Origin: Enterobacter sp. R4-368
GTDB lineage: Bacteria > Pseudomonadota > Gammaproteobacteria > Enterobacterales > Enterobacteriaceae
Direction: 5' to 3'
Length of the DNA stretch: 64,000 nt
Assembly: GCF_000410515.1 (NCBI RefSeq)
Contig: NC_021500.1
Location: forward strand, 3,844,001-3,908,000
Part shown: positions 32,675-43,921 of the stretch, in pieces
Layout of the letters: the number at the start of each line of letters is the position of its first letter
Position numbering within the stretch: the first letter of the stretch is position 1
Translations under genes and position numbers: made by a program
The notes under the pieces: generated by a model
The model's database searches: none
Seen by the model: only the letters and a program-made list of their open reading frames with translations
Told to the model about the DNA's origin: nothing

Positions 32675-33991
32675 ATGGCTGATTACCAGGGTAAAAAAGT
32701 CGTCATCATCGGTTTGGGTCTCACAGGCCTTTCCTGCGTGGACTTTTTCCTCGCACGCGGTGTCACACCGCGTGTGATGGATACGCGCGTTTCTCCGCCG
32801 GGGCTGGACAAGCTGCCGGAGGCGGTGGAGCGCCATCTTGGTAGTCTTAACGATGACTGGTTGCTGGCCGCCGATCTGGTTGTTGCGAGCCCAGGCATCG
32901 CGCTGGCGCATCCTTCTTTGAGCGCGGCGGCAGACGCTGGCGTTGAGATTGTTGGCGATATCGAGCTGTTTTGCCGTGAAGCGCAGGCACCGGTTATCGC
33001 GATTACCGGTTCCAACGGCAAAAGTACCGTGACCAAGCTGGTCGGGGAGATGGCCGAAGCTGCCGGGGTGAACGTCGGGGTCGGCGGTAATATCGGTCTG
33101 CCAGCGTTGATGCTCCTCGACGATGCGCGCGAACTTTATGTGCTGGAGCTTTCCAGCTTCCAGCTGGAAACCACCTCCAGCCTGCACGCGGCGGCGGCCA
33201 CCATCCTGAACGTCACGGAAGATCATATGGATCGCTATCCGTTTGGGTTGCAGCAATATCGTGCTGCCAAGCTGCGCGTCTATGAAAACGCGAAAGTGTG
33301 TGTCGTGAATGCTGATGACGCATTGACGATGCCGGTACGCGGCGCGGATGAACGTTGTGTCAGTTTTGGCGTTGATGTCGGCGATTACCACTTAAACCGC
33401 CAACAGGGTGAAACCTGGCTGCGCGTGAAAGGTGAGAAAGTGCTGAATGTGGCTGAGATGAAACTGAGCGGCCAGCACAACTACACCAACGCGCTGGCAG
33501 CGCTGGCGTTGGCGGATGCCGTCGGTTTACCGCGCGCCAGCAGTCTGAAAGCGCTGACGACATTTACCGGACTGGCGCACCGCTTCCAGCTGGCGCTGGA
33601 GCATAACGGCGTGCGCTGGATCAACGACTCGAAAGCAACGAATGTCGGTAGTACCGAAGCGGCGCTGAACGGCCTGCATGTCGACGGTACACTGCATTTG
33701 CTGCTCGGCGGTGACGGGAAATCGGCAGATTTCTCCCCGTTGAAGCGTTACCTGAGCGGCGATCGTATTCGTCTTTACTGCTTCGGCCGTGACGGCGCGG
33801 AGCTGGCGGCGCTGCGCCCGGAAATCGCGGAACAAACCGAGACAATGGATCAGGCCATGCGGCTCATCGCGACACGTGTACAGCCGGGCGATATGGTGCT
33901 GTTGTCACCCGCTTGCGCCAGCCTCGATCAGTTTAAAAATTTTGAACAACGGGGTGATGTCTTTACCCGTCTGGCGCAGGAGTTAGGCTGA
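32675..33991 (+). CDS. murD: UDP-MurNAc-L-Ala:D-Glu ligase
   Basis: Adds D-glutamate to UDP-MurNAc-L-alanine. The protein has 438 residues. An N-terminal Rossmann fold ([15 protein letters not shown]) is followed by the ATP loop [11 protein letters not shown] near residue 112 and by [15 protein letters not shown] in the C-terminal domain. Its stop shares a base with the ftsW ATG. Confidence 0.97.
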   Translation: MADYQGKKVVIIGLGLTGLSCVDFFLARGVTPRVMDTRVSPPGLDKLPEAVERHLGSLNDDWLLAADLVVASPGIALAHPSLSAAADAGVEIVGDIELFCREAQAPVIAITGSNGKSTVTKLVGEMAEAAGVNVGVGGNIGLPALMLLDDARELYVLELSSFQLETTSSLHAAAATILNVTEDHMDRYPFGLQQYRAAKLRVYENAKVCVVNADDALTMPVRGADERCVSFGVDVGDYHLNRQQGETWLRVKGEKVLNVAEMKLSGQHNYTNALAALALADAVGLPRASSLKALTTFTGLAHRFQLALEHNGVRWINDSKATNVGSTEAALNGLHVDGTLHLLLGGDGKSADFSPLKRYLSGDRIRLYCFGRDGAELAALRPEIAEQTETMDQAMRLIATRVQPGDMVLLSPACASLDQFKNFEQRGDVFTRLAQELG

Positions 33992-35232
33992 TGCGTTTAA
34001 CGCTCCCCCGCCCAAGAATGCCGCGCCTGCCAGGATTGAGTATCCTGGCCTGGTTGTTTACGGCGTTAAAAGGCTGGGTCATGGGCTCGCGACAGAAGGA
34101 CACTGATAGCCTGGTCATGTATGACCGCACGCTGCTGTGGCTGACGTTGGGCCTTGCGGCAATCGGCTTTATCATGGTGACGTCGGCGTCGATGCCAGTT
34201 GGACAGCGTCTGACGGACGATCCCTTCTTCTTTGCCAAGCGTCACGCGCTGTATCTGTTCCTGGCGTTTTGTATGTCGATGGTGACATTGCGGCTGCCAA
34301 TGGATTTCTGGCAAAAATACAGCTCAGCAATGCTGATCGCCGCGATCATCATGCTGCTGGTGGTGCTGGTTGTGGGGAGTTCGATCAACGGGGCATCGCG
34401 CTGGATTGACCTCGGGCTGATGCGTTTCCAGCCAGCGGAGTTCACCAAGCTGTCGCTGTTCTGCTATCTGGCGAACTACCTGGTGCGCAAAGTAGACGAA
34501 GTGCGAAACAACCTGCGCGGCTTCTTAAAACCGATGGGCGTGATCCTGGTGCTGGCGGTGTTGTTACTGGCGCAGCCGGACCTTGGTACGGTGGTTGTAC
34601 TGTTTATCACCACGCTGGCGATGCTGTTCCTGGCGGGGGCGAAGTTGTGGCAGTTCATCGCCATTATCGGGATGGGTATTTCCGCAGTGGTACTGCTGAT
34701 CCTTGCCGAACCTTATCGTATTCGCCGCGTAACGTCGTTCTGGAACCCGTGGGAAGATCCCTTTGGTAGCGGTTATCAGCTTACCCAGTCATTAATGGCG
34801 TTTGGCCGCGGTGAATTGTGGGGCCAGGGCTTAGGTAATTCGATTCAGAAACTTGAGTATCTGCCGGAAGCGCACACCGACTTTATCTTCTCCATTATCG
34901 GCGAAGAACTCGGTTATATCGGTGTGGTAGTGGCACTTTTAATGGTATTCTTCGTCGCTTTCCGCGCCATGTCTATCGGGCGTAAAGCGCTGGAAATCGA
35001 TCATCGTTTTTCTGGTTTTCTGGCCTGCTCAATAGGTATCTGGTTTAGCTTCCAGGCGCTGGTTAACGTTGGTGCGGCGGCGGGTATGTTGCCGACCAAA
35101 GGGTTAACGCTGCCGCTTATCAGTTACGGTGGTTCCAGTTTATTAATTATGTCAGTGGCGATTACGCTGCTGCTACGCATAGATTATGAAACGCGTCTGG
35201 AGAAAGCCCAGGCGTTTACTCGAGGTGTGTGA
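33991..35232 (+). CDS. ftsW: Septal glycosyltransferase FtsW
   Basis: SEDS-family peptidoglycan polymerase that acts with FtsI. The protein has 413 residues (E. coli 414), with 10 expected membrane segments. Conserved SEDS stretches are [34 protein letters not shown] and [14 protein letters not shown]. The first 40 residues are cytoplasmic and proline- and arginine-rich. The end overlaps the murG ATG by one base (TGATG). Confidence 0.97.
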   Translation: MRLTLPRPRMPRLPGLSILAWLFTALKGWVMGSRQKDTDSLVMYDRTLLWLTLGLAAIGFIMVTSASMPVGQRLTDDPFFFAKRHALYLFLAFCMSMVTLRLPMDFWQKYSSAMLIAAIIMLLVVLVVGSSINGASRWIDLGLMRFQPAEFTKLSLFCYLANYLVRKVDEVRNNLRGFLKPMGVILVLAVLLLAQPDLGTVVVLFITTLAMLFLAGAKLWQFIAIIGMGISAVVLLILAEPYRIRRVTSFWNPWEDPFGSGYQLTQSLMAFGRGELWGQGLGNSIQKLEYLPEAHTDFIFSIIGEELGYIGVVVALLMVFFVAFRAMSIGRKALEIDHRFSGFLACSIGIWFSFQALVNVGAAAGMLPTKGLTLPLISYGGSSLLIMSVAITLLLRIDYETRLEKAQAFTRGV

Positions 35233-36299
35233 TGAGTGGTCAACCAAAGCGGTTAATGGTGATGGCAGGCGGTACCGGCGGGCATATATTCCCCGGTCTT
35301 GCGGTCGCGCACCATTTAATGGATCAGGGCTGGCAAGTGCGCTGGCTCGGAACCGCCGATCGCATGGAGGCTGATCTGGTGCCGAAGCACGGCATTGAGA
35401 TCGATTTCATCCGCATCTCTGGTCTGCGCGGCAAAGGTATTAAGGCGCAGTTGCTGGCGCCGGTGCGTATCTTCAATGCCTGGCGTCAGGCGCGCGCCAT
35501 TATGCAACGCTTTAAGCCTGATGTGGTGCTGGGGATGGGCGGCTATGTTTCCGGTCCCGGCGGGCTCGCGGCCTGGTCGCTTGGTATTCCGGTGGTGCTG
35601 CATGAGCAAAACGGCATTGCCGGTTTGACCAACAAATGGCTGGCGAAAATCGCCACCAAAGTGATGCAGGCATTTCCGGGCGCTTTCCCGACAGCGGAAG
35701 TGGTGGGGAACCCGGTGCGTGTCGATGTGTTGGCGCTGCCGCTGCCACAGCAACGTTTGCCCGGTCGTGAAGGCCCGGTGCGGGTGTTGGTTGTTGGTGG
35801 TTCGCAAGGCGCGCGCGTACTTAACCAGACGATGCCGCAGGTTGCGTCAAAGTTAGGGGCCGCGGTCACTATCTGGCATCAGAGCGGGAAAGGTGCCCAG
35901 CAGGAGGTTGAGCGAGCTTATGCAAGCGCTGGCGAACCTCAGCATAAAGTTACTGAGTTTATTGACGATATGGCACAAGCCTATGCGTGGGCGGATGTGG
36001 TGGTGTGCCGCTCTGGGGCGTTGACGGTTAGCGAGATCGCCGCAGCAGGTTTACCGGCGCTGTTTGTACCGTTCCAGCACAAAGACCGGCAGCAGTACTG
36101 GAATGCCTTGCCGCTGGAAAAAGCGGGCGCGGCGAAGATTCTGGAGCAACCGCAATTCACCGTAGATGCGGTGGCTGCAACGCTCGCGGGCTGGAACCGC
36201 GAAGCATTACTGGAGATGGCCGAACGCGCGCGCGCAGCAGCGATCCCGGATGCGACCGAACGGGTGGCAAACGAAGTGAGCCTGGCAGCTCAGGCATAA
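35232..36299 (+). CDS. murG: Lipid II synthase MurG
   Basis: GT28 glycosyltransferase that adds GlcNAc from UDP-GlcNAc to lipid I on the inner face of the membrane. The protein has 355 residues. The glycine loop GGTGGH is at residues 13-18, and [13 protein letters not shown] and [18 protein letters not shown] form the second G-loop and the donor site. The ATG at 35232 ([14 protein letters not shown]) matches E. coli; the GTG one codon earlier is less likely. Confidence 0.97.
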   Translation: MSGQPKRLMVMAGGTGGHIFPGLAVAHHLMDQGWQVRWLGTADRMEADLVPKHGIEIDFIRISGLRGKGIKAQLLAPVRIFNAWRQARAIMQRFKPDVVLGMGGYVSGPGGLAAWSLGIPVVLHEQNGIAGLTNKWLAKIATKVMQAFPGAFPTAEVVGNPVRVDVLALPLPQQRLPGREGPVRVLVVGGSQGARVLNQTMPQVASKLGAAVTIWHQSGKGAQQEVERAYASAGEPQHKVTEFIDDMAQAYAWADVVVCRSGALTVSEIAAAGLPALFVPFQHKDRQQYWNALPLEKAGAAKILEQPQFTVDAVAATLAGWNREALLEMAERARAAAIPDATERVANEVSLAAQA

Positions 36300-36355
36300 A
36301 TACTGGCGACGCCTTTTGCGTCGCGCAAATTTAAGTAGTCGATGGCGTTTAGAGA

Positions 36356-37831
36356 ATGAATACACAAGAACTGGCGAAACTGCGTTCAATCGTGCCCGAG
36401 ATGCGTCGCGTCCGGCACATTCACTTTGTCGGCATTGGCGGTGCTGGCATGGGCGGTATTGCCGAAGTGCTGGCCAACGAAGGCTACCAGATTAGCGGCT
36501 CCGATTTGGCGCCCAATCCGGTTACGCAGCAATTGACGTCGCTTGGCGCCACGATTTATTTCAACCACCGCCCGGAAAACGTAAGCGATGCGAGCGTAGT
36601 GGTGGTTTCCAGCGCGATCTCAGCCGATAACCCGGAAATCGTCGCGGCACATGAAGCGCGCATTCCGGTGATCCGCCGTGCAGAGATGCTGGCGGAATTA
36701 ATGCGTTTTCGCCACGGCATTGCCATTGCTGGTACGCACGGCAAAACGACCACCACCGCGATGGTGGCAAGTATTTATGCAGAAGCCGGGTTGGACCCGA
36801 CTTTTGTTAATGGTGGCCTGGTTAAAGCCGCTGGCGTGCATGCGCGCCTGGGGCACAGCCGTTACCTGATTGCTGAAGCGGACGAGAGCGATGCCTCGTT
36901 CCTGCATCTGCAACCGATGGTGGCGATTGTCACCAATATCGAAGCTGACCACATGGATACCTACCAGGGCGACTTCGAGAATTTAAAAACGACCTTTATC
37001 AACTTCCTGCACAACCTGCCGTTCTATGGCCGTGCGGTGATGTGCGTCGACGATCCGGTGATTCGGGAGCTGTTGCCGCGTGTAGGTCGCCAGATTACGA
37101 CCTACGGCTTTAGCGATGATGCGGATGTTCGCGTGGAAAACTACCGCCAGGTTGGTCCGCAAGGGCACTTTACGCTGGTGCGCCAGGATAAACCGGAACT
37201 GCGCGTGACGCTGAATGCGCCTGGTCGCCATAACGCGTTAAACGCGGCGGCGGCTGTTGCGGTAGCGACGGAAGAGGGGATCGAAGATGACGCGATCCTG
37301 CGCGCGCTGGAAAGCTTCCAGGGCACAGGCCGCCGTTTCGACTTCCTCGGTGAATACCCGCTGCAAGATGTAAACGGTAAAGCCGGTACCGCGATGCTGG
37401 TTGACGATTATGGTCACCATCCGACAGAAGTGGACGCCACTATCAAAGCAGCGCGTGCAGGCTGGCCGGATAAAAACCTGGTGATGCTGTTTCAGCCGCA
37501 CCGTTATACGCGTACTCGCGATCTGTATGACGATTTTGCCAATGTGCTGACCCAGGTGGATTCGCTGTTGATGCTGGAAGTTTATCCGGCGGGCGAAGCA
37601 GCGATCCCTGGCGCAGATAGCCGTTCTCTGTGCCGCACTATTCGCGGACGCGGCAAGATCGATCCGATTCTGGTCTCCGATCCGGCGCAGGTTGCCGCGA
37701 TGCTGGCTCCGGTGCTGACCGGTAACGATCTGATCCTGATCCAGGGTGCCGGTAACGTCGGGAAGATTGCGCGCAGCCTGGCCGAGAGCAAACTGAAACC
37801 GCAGGCTGTGGAGGAGGAGCGCCGTGGCTGA
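36356..37831 (+). CDS. murC: UDP-MurNAc:L-Ala ligase
   Basis: First Mur ligase of the pathway. The protein has 491 residues, as in E. coli. The nucleotide fold is [17 protein letters not shown], the ATP loop [12 protein letters not shown] lies near residue 122, and the conserved [10 protein letters not shown] is in the C-terminal domain. A 56-bp gap separates it from murG, one of the longer gaps in the cluster. It overlaps ddlB by 8 bp. Confidence 0.97.
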   Translation: MNTQELAKLRSIVPEMRRVRHIHFVGIGGAGMGGIAEVLANEGYQISGSDLAPNPVTQQLTSLGATIYFNHRPENVSDASVVVVSSAISADNPEIVAAHEARIPVIRRAEMLAELMRFRHGIAIAGTHGKTTTTAMVASIYAEAGLDPTFVNGGLVKAAGVHARLGHSRYLIAEADESDASFLHLQPMVAIVTNIEADHMDTYQGDFENLKTTFINFLHNLPFYGRAVMCVDDPVIRELLPRVGRQITTYGFSDDADVRVENYRQVGPQGHFTLVRQDKPELRVTLNAPGRHNALNAAAAVAVATEEGIEDDAILRALESFQGTGRRFDFLGEYPLQDVNGKAGTAMLVDDYGHHPTEVDATIKAARAGWPDKNLVMLFQPHRYTRTRDLYDDFANVLTQVDSLLMLEVYPAGEAAIPGADSRSLCRTIRGRGKIDPILVSDPAQVAAMLAPVLTGNDLILIQGAGNVGKIARSLAESKLKPQAVEEERRG

Positions 37832-38744
37832 GAAAGTAGCGGTTCTGCTGGGCGGAACCTCCGCCGAGCGTGACGTTTCGCTTAATTCCGGTGCAGCGGT
37901 GCTGGCAGGTTTGCGTGAAGGCGGTGTTGATGCGCATGGTGTGGATCCGCGCGATGTGGATGTCACCCGCCTGAAAGAGATGGGGTTCAGTAAAGCGTTT
38001 ATCGCCCTGCATGGCCGCGGCGGCGAAGATGGTACTCTGCAGGGGCTGCTGGAATTAATTGATATTCCCTACACCGGAAGCGGTGTGATGGCCTCGGCGA
38101 TTTCGATGGATAAATGGCGCAGCAAGCTGTTGTGGCAAGGGGCAGGGTTGCCCGTCGCGCCGTGGGTAGCACTGACGCGCGGCGAATTTGAATCAGGCCT
38201 GAAAATTATTGATATTCAACGGATTGAGGTGCTGGGGTTACCTGTTATTGTCAAGCCCAGCCGCGAAGGCTCAAGCGTCGGGATGTCAAAGGTCGATAAA
38301 AAAGAAGAACTGCATGCAGCATTAGCGCTTGCATTTCAACATGATGATGAAGTTCTGATCGAAAAATGGCTCTGTGGGCCGGAATTTACCGTCGCATTGC
38401 TTGGAAATGAAATTTTACCGTCGATTCGTATTCAACCGGCGGGAATCTTCTATGATTATGAGGCGAAATATCTCTCTGATGAGACGAAGTATTTTTGCCC
38501 ATCAGGTCTGGAAGCGGACAATGAAGCAGCATTACAAGCCCTGGCGCGTGAAGCCTGGCAAATTTTAGGCTGTCGTGGCTGGGGCCGTATTGATGTCATG
38601 CTGGACAGCGATGGACAGTTTTATTTGCTGGAAGCGAACACGTCGCCAGGAATGACCAGCCATAGTCTGGTGCCGATGGCGGCACGTCAGGCGGGGCTGA
38701 GTTTCTCCCAGTTAGTTGTTCGCATTCTGGAATTGGCGGAGTGA
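37824..38744 (+). CDS. ddlB: D-alanine-D-alanine ligase B
   Basis: ATP-grasp ligase that makes D-Ala-D-Ala for MurF. The protein has 306 residues, as in E. coli. The N-terminal [16 protein letters not shown] and the C-terminal [17 protein letters not shown] motifs are present. The start is GTG at 37824, overlapping murC, with GGAGGAG upstream. ftsQ follows after 1 bp. Confidence 0.97.
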   Translation: MAEKVAVLLGGTSAERDVSLNSGAAVLAGLREGGVDAHGVDPRDVDVTRLKEMGFSKAFIALHGRGGEDGTLQGLLELIDIPYTGSGVMASAISMDKWRSKLLWQGAGLPVAPWVALTRGEFESGLKIIDIQRIEVLGLPVIVKPSREGSSVGMSKVDKKEELHAALALAFQHDDEVLIEKWLCGPEFTVALLGNEILPSIRIQPAGIFYDYEAKYLSDETKYFCPSGLEADNEAALQALAREAWQILGCRGWGRIDVMLDSDGQFYLLEANTSPGMTSHSLVPMAARQAGLSFSQLVVRILELAE

Positions 38745-38745
38745 T

Positions 38746-39594
38746 ATGTCACAGGCTGCGCTGAACACGCGAAACCGCGAAGCGGAGGCTGTTAAAATCT
38801 CCCGCCGCAACAATGGAACGCGTCTTGCAGGTATCCTATTCCTGCTGACGGTGCTGTGCACTGTGTTGGTGAGTGGCTGGGTGGTACTGGGCTGGATGGA
38901 CGACGCGCAGCGTTTGCCGTTATCAAAGCTGGTGTTGACAGGCGATCGCCATTACACCCGCAACGATGATATTCGCCAGTCTATTTTGGCGTTGGGCGCG
39001 CCCGGCACGTTTATGACGCAGGACGTTAATATCATTCAAAGCCAGATAGAACGTCTGCCCTGGATCAAGCAGGCGAGCGTCAGAAAACAGTGGCCAGACG
39101 AATTGAAGATTCATCTGGTTGAATATGTGCCCATTGCACGGTGGAATGATCAACATATGGTCGATGTGGACGGCAACGCATTTAGCGTGCCGGCCGAACG
39201 TACCAGTAAACAGGTTTTACCGATGTTGTACGGCCCTGAAGGGAGTGAAAGCGAAGTATTACAGGGCTACCGTGACATGGGGCAAGTGCTGGCAAAGGAT
39301 AAATTCACGTTAAAAGAGGCGGCGATGACCGCGCGGCGTTCATGGCAAGTAACGCTCAGCAATGACATCAAGCTTAATCTGGGCCGTGGCGATACGATGA
39401 AACGTCTGGCGCGCTTTGTGGAACTCTACCCGGTGCTCCAGCAACAGGCGCAAACGGATGGCAAAGAGATTAGCTACGTGGATTTACGCTATGACTCAGG
39501 TGCGGCCGTAGGCTGGAAAGCGGCCCCTGTTCAGGAACCGAATCAGCAGCAAAATCAGGCACAACAGAATCAGGCACAGGCAGAGCAACAATGA
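38746..39594 (+). CDS. ftsQ: Cell division protein FtsQ
   Basis: Bitopic divisome protein that links FtsK to FtsBL. The protein has 282 residues (E. coli 276). There is a membrane segment at about residues 28-50, then a POTRA domain ([18 protein letters not shown]) and the beta domain that binds FtsB. The C-terminal tail is a Q/N-rich stretch with a repeated NQAQ unit, longer than in E. coli. The ATG at 38746 gives [10 protein letters not shown]; an earlier in-frame ATG within ddlB is rejected. It overlaps ftsA by 4 bp. Confidence 0.96.
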   Translation: MSQAALNTRNREAEAVKISRRNNGTRLAGILFLLTVLCTVLVSGWVVLGWMDDAQRLPLSKLVLTGDRHYTRNDDIRQSILALGAPGTFMTQDVNIIQSQIERLPWIKQASVRKQWPDELKIHLVEYVPIARWNDQHMVDVDGNAFSVPAERTSKQVLPMLYGPEGSESEVLQGYRDMGQVLAKDKFTLKEAAMTARRSWQVTLSNDIKLNLGRGDTMKRLARFVELYPVLQQQAQTDGKEISYVDLRYDSGAAVGWKAAPVQEPNQQQNQAQQNQAQAEQQ

Positions 39595-40847
39595 TCAAGG
39601 CGACGGACAGAAAACTGGTAGTAGGACTGGAGATTGGCACCGCGAAGGTCGCCGCTTTAGTAGGGGAAGTTCTGCCCGACGGTATTGTGAATATCATTGG
39701 CGTAGGCAGTTGTCCGTCTCGTGGGATGGATAAAGGCGGAGTGAACGATCTGGAATCGGTGGTGAAATGCGTTCAGCGCGCTATCGATCAGGCTGAATTG
39801 ATGGCCGATTGCCAGATTTCATCGGTCTACCTTGCGCTCTCGGGGAAACATATTAGCTGTCAGAACGAAATTGGTATGGTGCCGATTTCGGAAGAAGAAG
39901 TTACGCAGGAAGATGTGGAAAACGTGGTGCATACGGCTAAATCGGTCCGCGTGCGCGATGAACACCGTGTTTTACATGTGATTCCGCAGGAGTACGCTAT
40001 CGACTACCAGGAAGGGATCAAAAACCCGGTAGGTCTGTCCGGCGTACGCATGCAGGCGAAAGTGCATTTGATTACTTGCCATAACGACATGGCGAAAAAC
40101 ATCGTTAAAGCCGTTGAACGATGTGGTTTGAAAGTTGACCAACTTATTTTTGCCGGACTGGCTTCCAGCTACTCCGTGCTGACTGAAGATGAACGTGAGC
40201 TGGGTGTCTGCGTTGTCGACATCGGCGGTGGTACAATGGATATGGCGGTTTATACCGGCGGTGCGCTGCGTCATACCAAAGTTATCCCTTATGCCGGGAA
40301 CGTGGTAACCAGCGACATTGCCTATGCCTTTGGTACACCGCCGAGCGATGCAGAGGCGATTAAAGTTCGCCATGGTTGTGCGCTGGGGTCGCTGGTTGGC
40401 AAAGACGAGAGCGTTGAGGTGCCGAGTGTCGGCGGCCGTCCGCCGCGTAGCCTGCAGCGTCAGACGCTGGCAGACGTTATCGAGCCGCGCTACACCGAGC
40501 TGCTCAACCTGGTGAACGACGAAATTTTGCAGTTACAAGAACAGCTTCGCCAACAAGGTGTGAAGCATCATTTGGCGGCGGGGATTGTGTTGACTGGCGG
40601 TGCTGCGCAAATGGAAGGCCTGGCGGCCTGCGCGCAGCGCGTGTTCCATACACAGGTGCGTATTGGTGCGCCGCTCAATATTACTGGCTTAACGGATTAC
40701 GCCCAGGAGCCGTATTATTCAACGGCGGTGGGGCTGCTGCACTACGGGAAAGAGACCCATTTAAGTGGTGAAGCAGAAGTTGAAAAACGCGTGTCAGTGG
40801 GTTCGTGGTTCAAAAGAATCAACAGCTGGCTGCGAAAAGAGTTTTAA
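39591..40847 (+). CDS. ftsA: Cell division protein FtsA
   Basis: Actin-like ATPase that anchors FtsZ to the membrane and recruits later divisome proteins. The protein has 418 residues (E. coli 420). The nucleotide motifs [15 protein letters not shown] and [14 protein letters not shown] are present. The C-terminal amphipathic helix [15 protein letters not shown] is the membrane-targeting sequence; the two missing residues lie just before it. Its ATG overlaps the ftsQ stop. Confidence 0.98.
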   Translation: MIKATDRKLVVGLEIGTAKVAALVGEVLPDGIVNIIGVGSCPSRGMDKGGVNDLESVVKCVQRAIDQAELMADCQISSVYLALSGKHISCQNEIGMVPISEEEVTQEDVENVVHTAKSVRVRDEHRVLHVIPQEYAIDYQEGIKNPVGLSGVRMQAKVHLITCHNDMAKNIVKAVERCGLKVDQLIFAGLASSYSVLTEDERELGVCVVDIGGGTMDMAVYTGGALRHTKVIPYAGNVVTSDIAYAFGTPPSDAEAIKVRHGCALGSLVGKDESVEVPSVGGRPPRSLQRQTLADVIEPRYTELLNLVNDEILQLQEQLRQQGVKHHLAAGIVLTGGAAQMEGLAACAQRVFHTQVRIGAPLNITGLTDYAQEPYYSTAVGLLHYGKETHLSGEAEVEKRVSVGSWFKRINSWLRKEF

Positions 40848-40908
40848 TTTTTTTCAGAGACCGTAGAGAATTAGCGGTTTCAGGCGACAGGCACAACGGA
40901 GAGAGATT

Positions 40909-42057
40909 ATGTTTGAACCGATGGAATTAACCAACGACGCGGTGATTAAAGTCATCGGCGTCGGTGGCGGCGGCGGTAACGCCGTAGAGCATATGGTGCG
41001 CGAGCGCATCGAAGGGGTTGAGTTCTTCGCGGTGAATACCGACGCGCAGGCGTTGCGTAAAACAGCGGTGGGGCAAACCATTCAGATCGGTGGTGGTATC
41101 ACCAAAGGTCTGGGCGCTGGGGCAAACCCTGAAGTTGGCCGTAACGCGGCGGAAGAGGATCGTGAAGCGCTGCGCGCTGCGCTGGAAGGTGCTGACATGG
41201 TCTTTATCGCAGCGGGAATGGGCGGCGGTACCGGTACCGGTGCGGCACCTGTAGTGGCTGAAGTTGCAAAAGATCTGGGTATCCTGACCGTTGCTGTCGT
41301 GACCAAGCCTTTCAATTTTGAAGGCAAGAAGCGTATGGCATTTGCGGAGCAGGGGATTACTGAGCTGTCCAAGCATGTGGACTCGCTGATTACCATCCCT
41401 AACGACAAACTGCTGAAAGTGCTGGGTCGTGGTATTTCTTTGCTGGACGCATTTGGTGCGGCGAACGATGTTCTGAAAGGCGCAGTGCAGGGTATTGCCG
41501 AGCTGATTACGCGCCCGGGTCTGATGAACGTCGACTTTGCTGACGTGCGTACTGTGATGTCCGAAATGGGCTACGCGATGATGGGTTCTGGCGTTGCCAG
41601 CGGCGAAGATCGCGCGGAAGAAGCGGCCGAAATGGCGATTTCCAGCCCGCTGCTGGAAGATATCGATCTGTCTGGTGCGCGAGGCGTGCTGGTTAACATT
41701 ACGGCGGGCTTTGACCTGCGTCTGGATGAGTTCGAGACTGTGGGTAACACTATCCGTGCGTTTGCATCGGATAACGCAACCGTGGTTATCGGTACTTCCC
41801 TTGACCCGGATATGAATGACGAACTGCGTGTTACTGTTGTTGCGACCGGTATCGGTATGGACAAGCGTCCGGAAATTACCCTGGTCACCAATAAACAAGC
41901 GCAGCAGCCGGTAATGGATCGCTATCAGCAGCACGGCATGCAGCCGATGCAGCAGGAGCAGAAACCAGCGAAAGTGGTTAACGACAATACGCCGCAGACC
42001 ACCAAAGAGCCTGATTATCTGGATATTCCAGCGTTTTTGCGTAAACAAGCCGATTAA
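40909..42057 (+). CDS. ftsZ: Cell division protein FtsZ
   Basis: Tubulin-like GTPase that forms the Z ring. The protein has 382 residues (E. coli 383). The tubulin signature [14 protein letters not shown] is near residue 105, and the T7-loop region [11 protein letters not shown] is near 205. The variable linker (about 317-366) is followed by the conserved C-terminal peptide [14 protein letters not shown], which binds FtsA, ZipA, ZapD and other partners. AGAGA lies upstream of the ATG, in a 61-bp gap after ftsA. Confidence 0.99.
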   Translation: MFEPMELTNDAVIKVIGVGGGGGNAVEHMVRERIEGVEFFAVNTDAQALRKTAVGQTIQIGGGITKGLGAGANPEVGRNAAEEDREALRAALEGADMVFIAAGMGGGTGTGAAPVVAEVAKDLGILTVAVVTKPFNFEGKKRMAFAEQGITELSKHVDSLITIPNDKLLKVLGRGISLLDAFGAANDVLKGAVQGIAELITRPGLMNVDFADVRTVMSEMGYAMMGSGVASGEDRAEEAAEMAISSPLLEDIDLSGARGVLVNITAGFDLRLDEFETVGNTIRAFASDNATVVIGTSLDPDMNDELRVTVVATGIGMDKRPEITLVTNKQAQQPVMDRYQQHGMQPMQQEQKPAKVVNDNTPQTTKEPDYLDIPAFLRKQAD

Positions 42058-42097
42058 GAATTTGCTGGAAGTTGGGCTTCGTCGCTCTTTGTGCTAA

Positions 42098-43075
<978 letters not shown>

Positions 43076-43092
43076 CGCCATAACCTCAAAAT

Positions 43093-43143
43093 CGACTGGT
43101 TAACCTGGCACTCTCTCCGGTCAGGGAAACCAGTCGTTTTTAT
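43093..43143 (+). terminator. lpxC terminator, end of the dcw cluster
   Basis: CGACTGGTT (43093-43101) pairs with AACCAGTCG (43128-43136) around a loop with its own short pairing, followed by TTTTTAT. Confidence 0.85.
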
Positions 43144-43353
43144 TTGTGCATTTCATCAAAAACGCCGGTGCGCGGATTAAATTCAAAACCTTTCTCCCGC
43201 TTTTTTTAGCGCGACTGCTGCTTTCCTGTCCAGTTTTCTGCCTTGCTATGCCCGAATACTGCTGTGGCGTGATGGCTTTAGTGGTAAGATTTGGGGCGCA
43301 AAACGACATACACTGACGCATTTTGAGACAGGTGTGATTTTAGGGTGGAGCAA

Positions 43354-43860
43354 GTGAGCGGAATACTGACGCGCTGGCGACAATTTGGCAGACGCTATTT
43401 CTGGCCGCATCTCTTATTAGGGATGGTCGCGGCGAGTTTTGGTTTGCCTGCACTTGCCTGCAATACAGAAACCGCTCAGCCAGCACGCGAAACGACCCGC
43501 AATCACGATAACGCCAGCGCGGTCAATTTCAGCAGCTTTGCCTTGCTGGAAGCCAAACGTCGTCCGAATTTCACCGTCGACTACTGGCACCAACATGCCA
43601 TTCGCACCGTTATTCGCCACCTTTCGTTCGCCATGGTACCGCAAGCGCTGCCGGTGGCAACGGAAGAGCCGTTGCCGATTCAGGCACACCATCTTGCTTT
43701 GCTGGACACGCTCAGCGCGCTGCTGACGCTGGAAAGTAAGCCGCCAGCAATTGTTCGTCTTGCAGCCCAAACCACCTTCGTACCGCATACCGCGTTTCGC
43801 GTTTCCACCTGGATAAGCCAGGTACAAGGTATCCGCGCCGGGCCTCAGCGTCTCAGCTAA
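43354..43860 (+). CDS. secM: SecM, secretion monitor of secA
   Basis: Exported peptide whose own translation arrest exposes the secA ribosome site when secretion is slow. The protein has 168 residues (E. coli 170), with an unusually long signal sequence (residues 1 to about 35). The start is GTG at 43354 ([12 protein letters not shown]), with GGAG just upstream; another GTG three codons earlier is in frame. The arrest motif F148-xxxx-WI-xxxx-GIRAGP164 is intact, while the 25 residues before it diverge from E. coli. The predicted cleavage after A33-L34-A35 leaves a cysteine at position 36. Confidence 0.95.
   Translation: MSGILTRWRQFGRRYFWPHLLLGMVAASFGLPALACNTETAQPARETTRNHDNASAVNFSSFALLEAKRRPNFTVDYWHQHAIRTVIRHLSFAMVPQALPVATEEPLPIQAHHLALLDTLSALLTLESKPPAIVRLAAQTTFVPHTAFRVSTWISQVQGIRAGPQRLS
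43795..43845 (+). promoter_or_regulatory. SecM translational arrest motif
   Basis: Codons for [17 protein letters not shown] keep every residue of the 17-position FxxxxWIxxxxGIRAGP arrest sequence at the same spacing. It controls secA, which starts 77 bp further on. Confidence 0.92.
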
Positions 43861-43921
43861 AAAAACGAGTCTTTTTATCCATTTTTTAGCTCCGTAAAAC
43901 GGGGCGCTTGAGATTTTTATT

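Noticed and set aside
40927-42048. Open frame of 373 codons on the minus strand opposite ftsZ
   Set aside because: It covers ftsZ almost exactly in antisense, with a biased, domain-free product and no ribosome site. It reflects the codon use of ftsZ.
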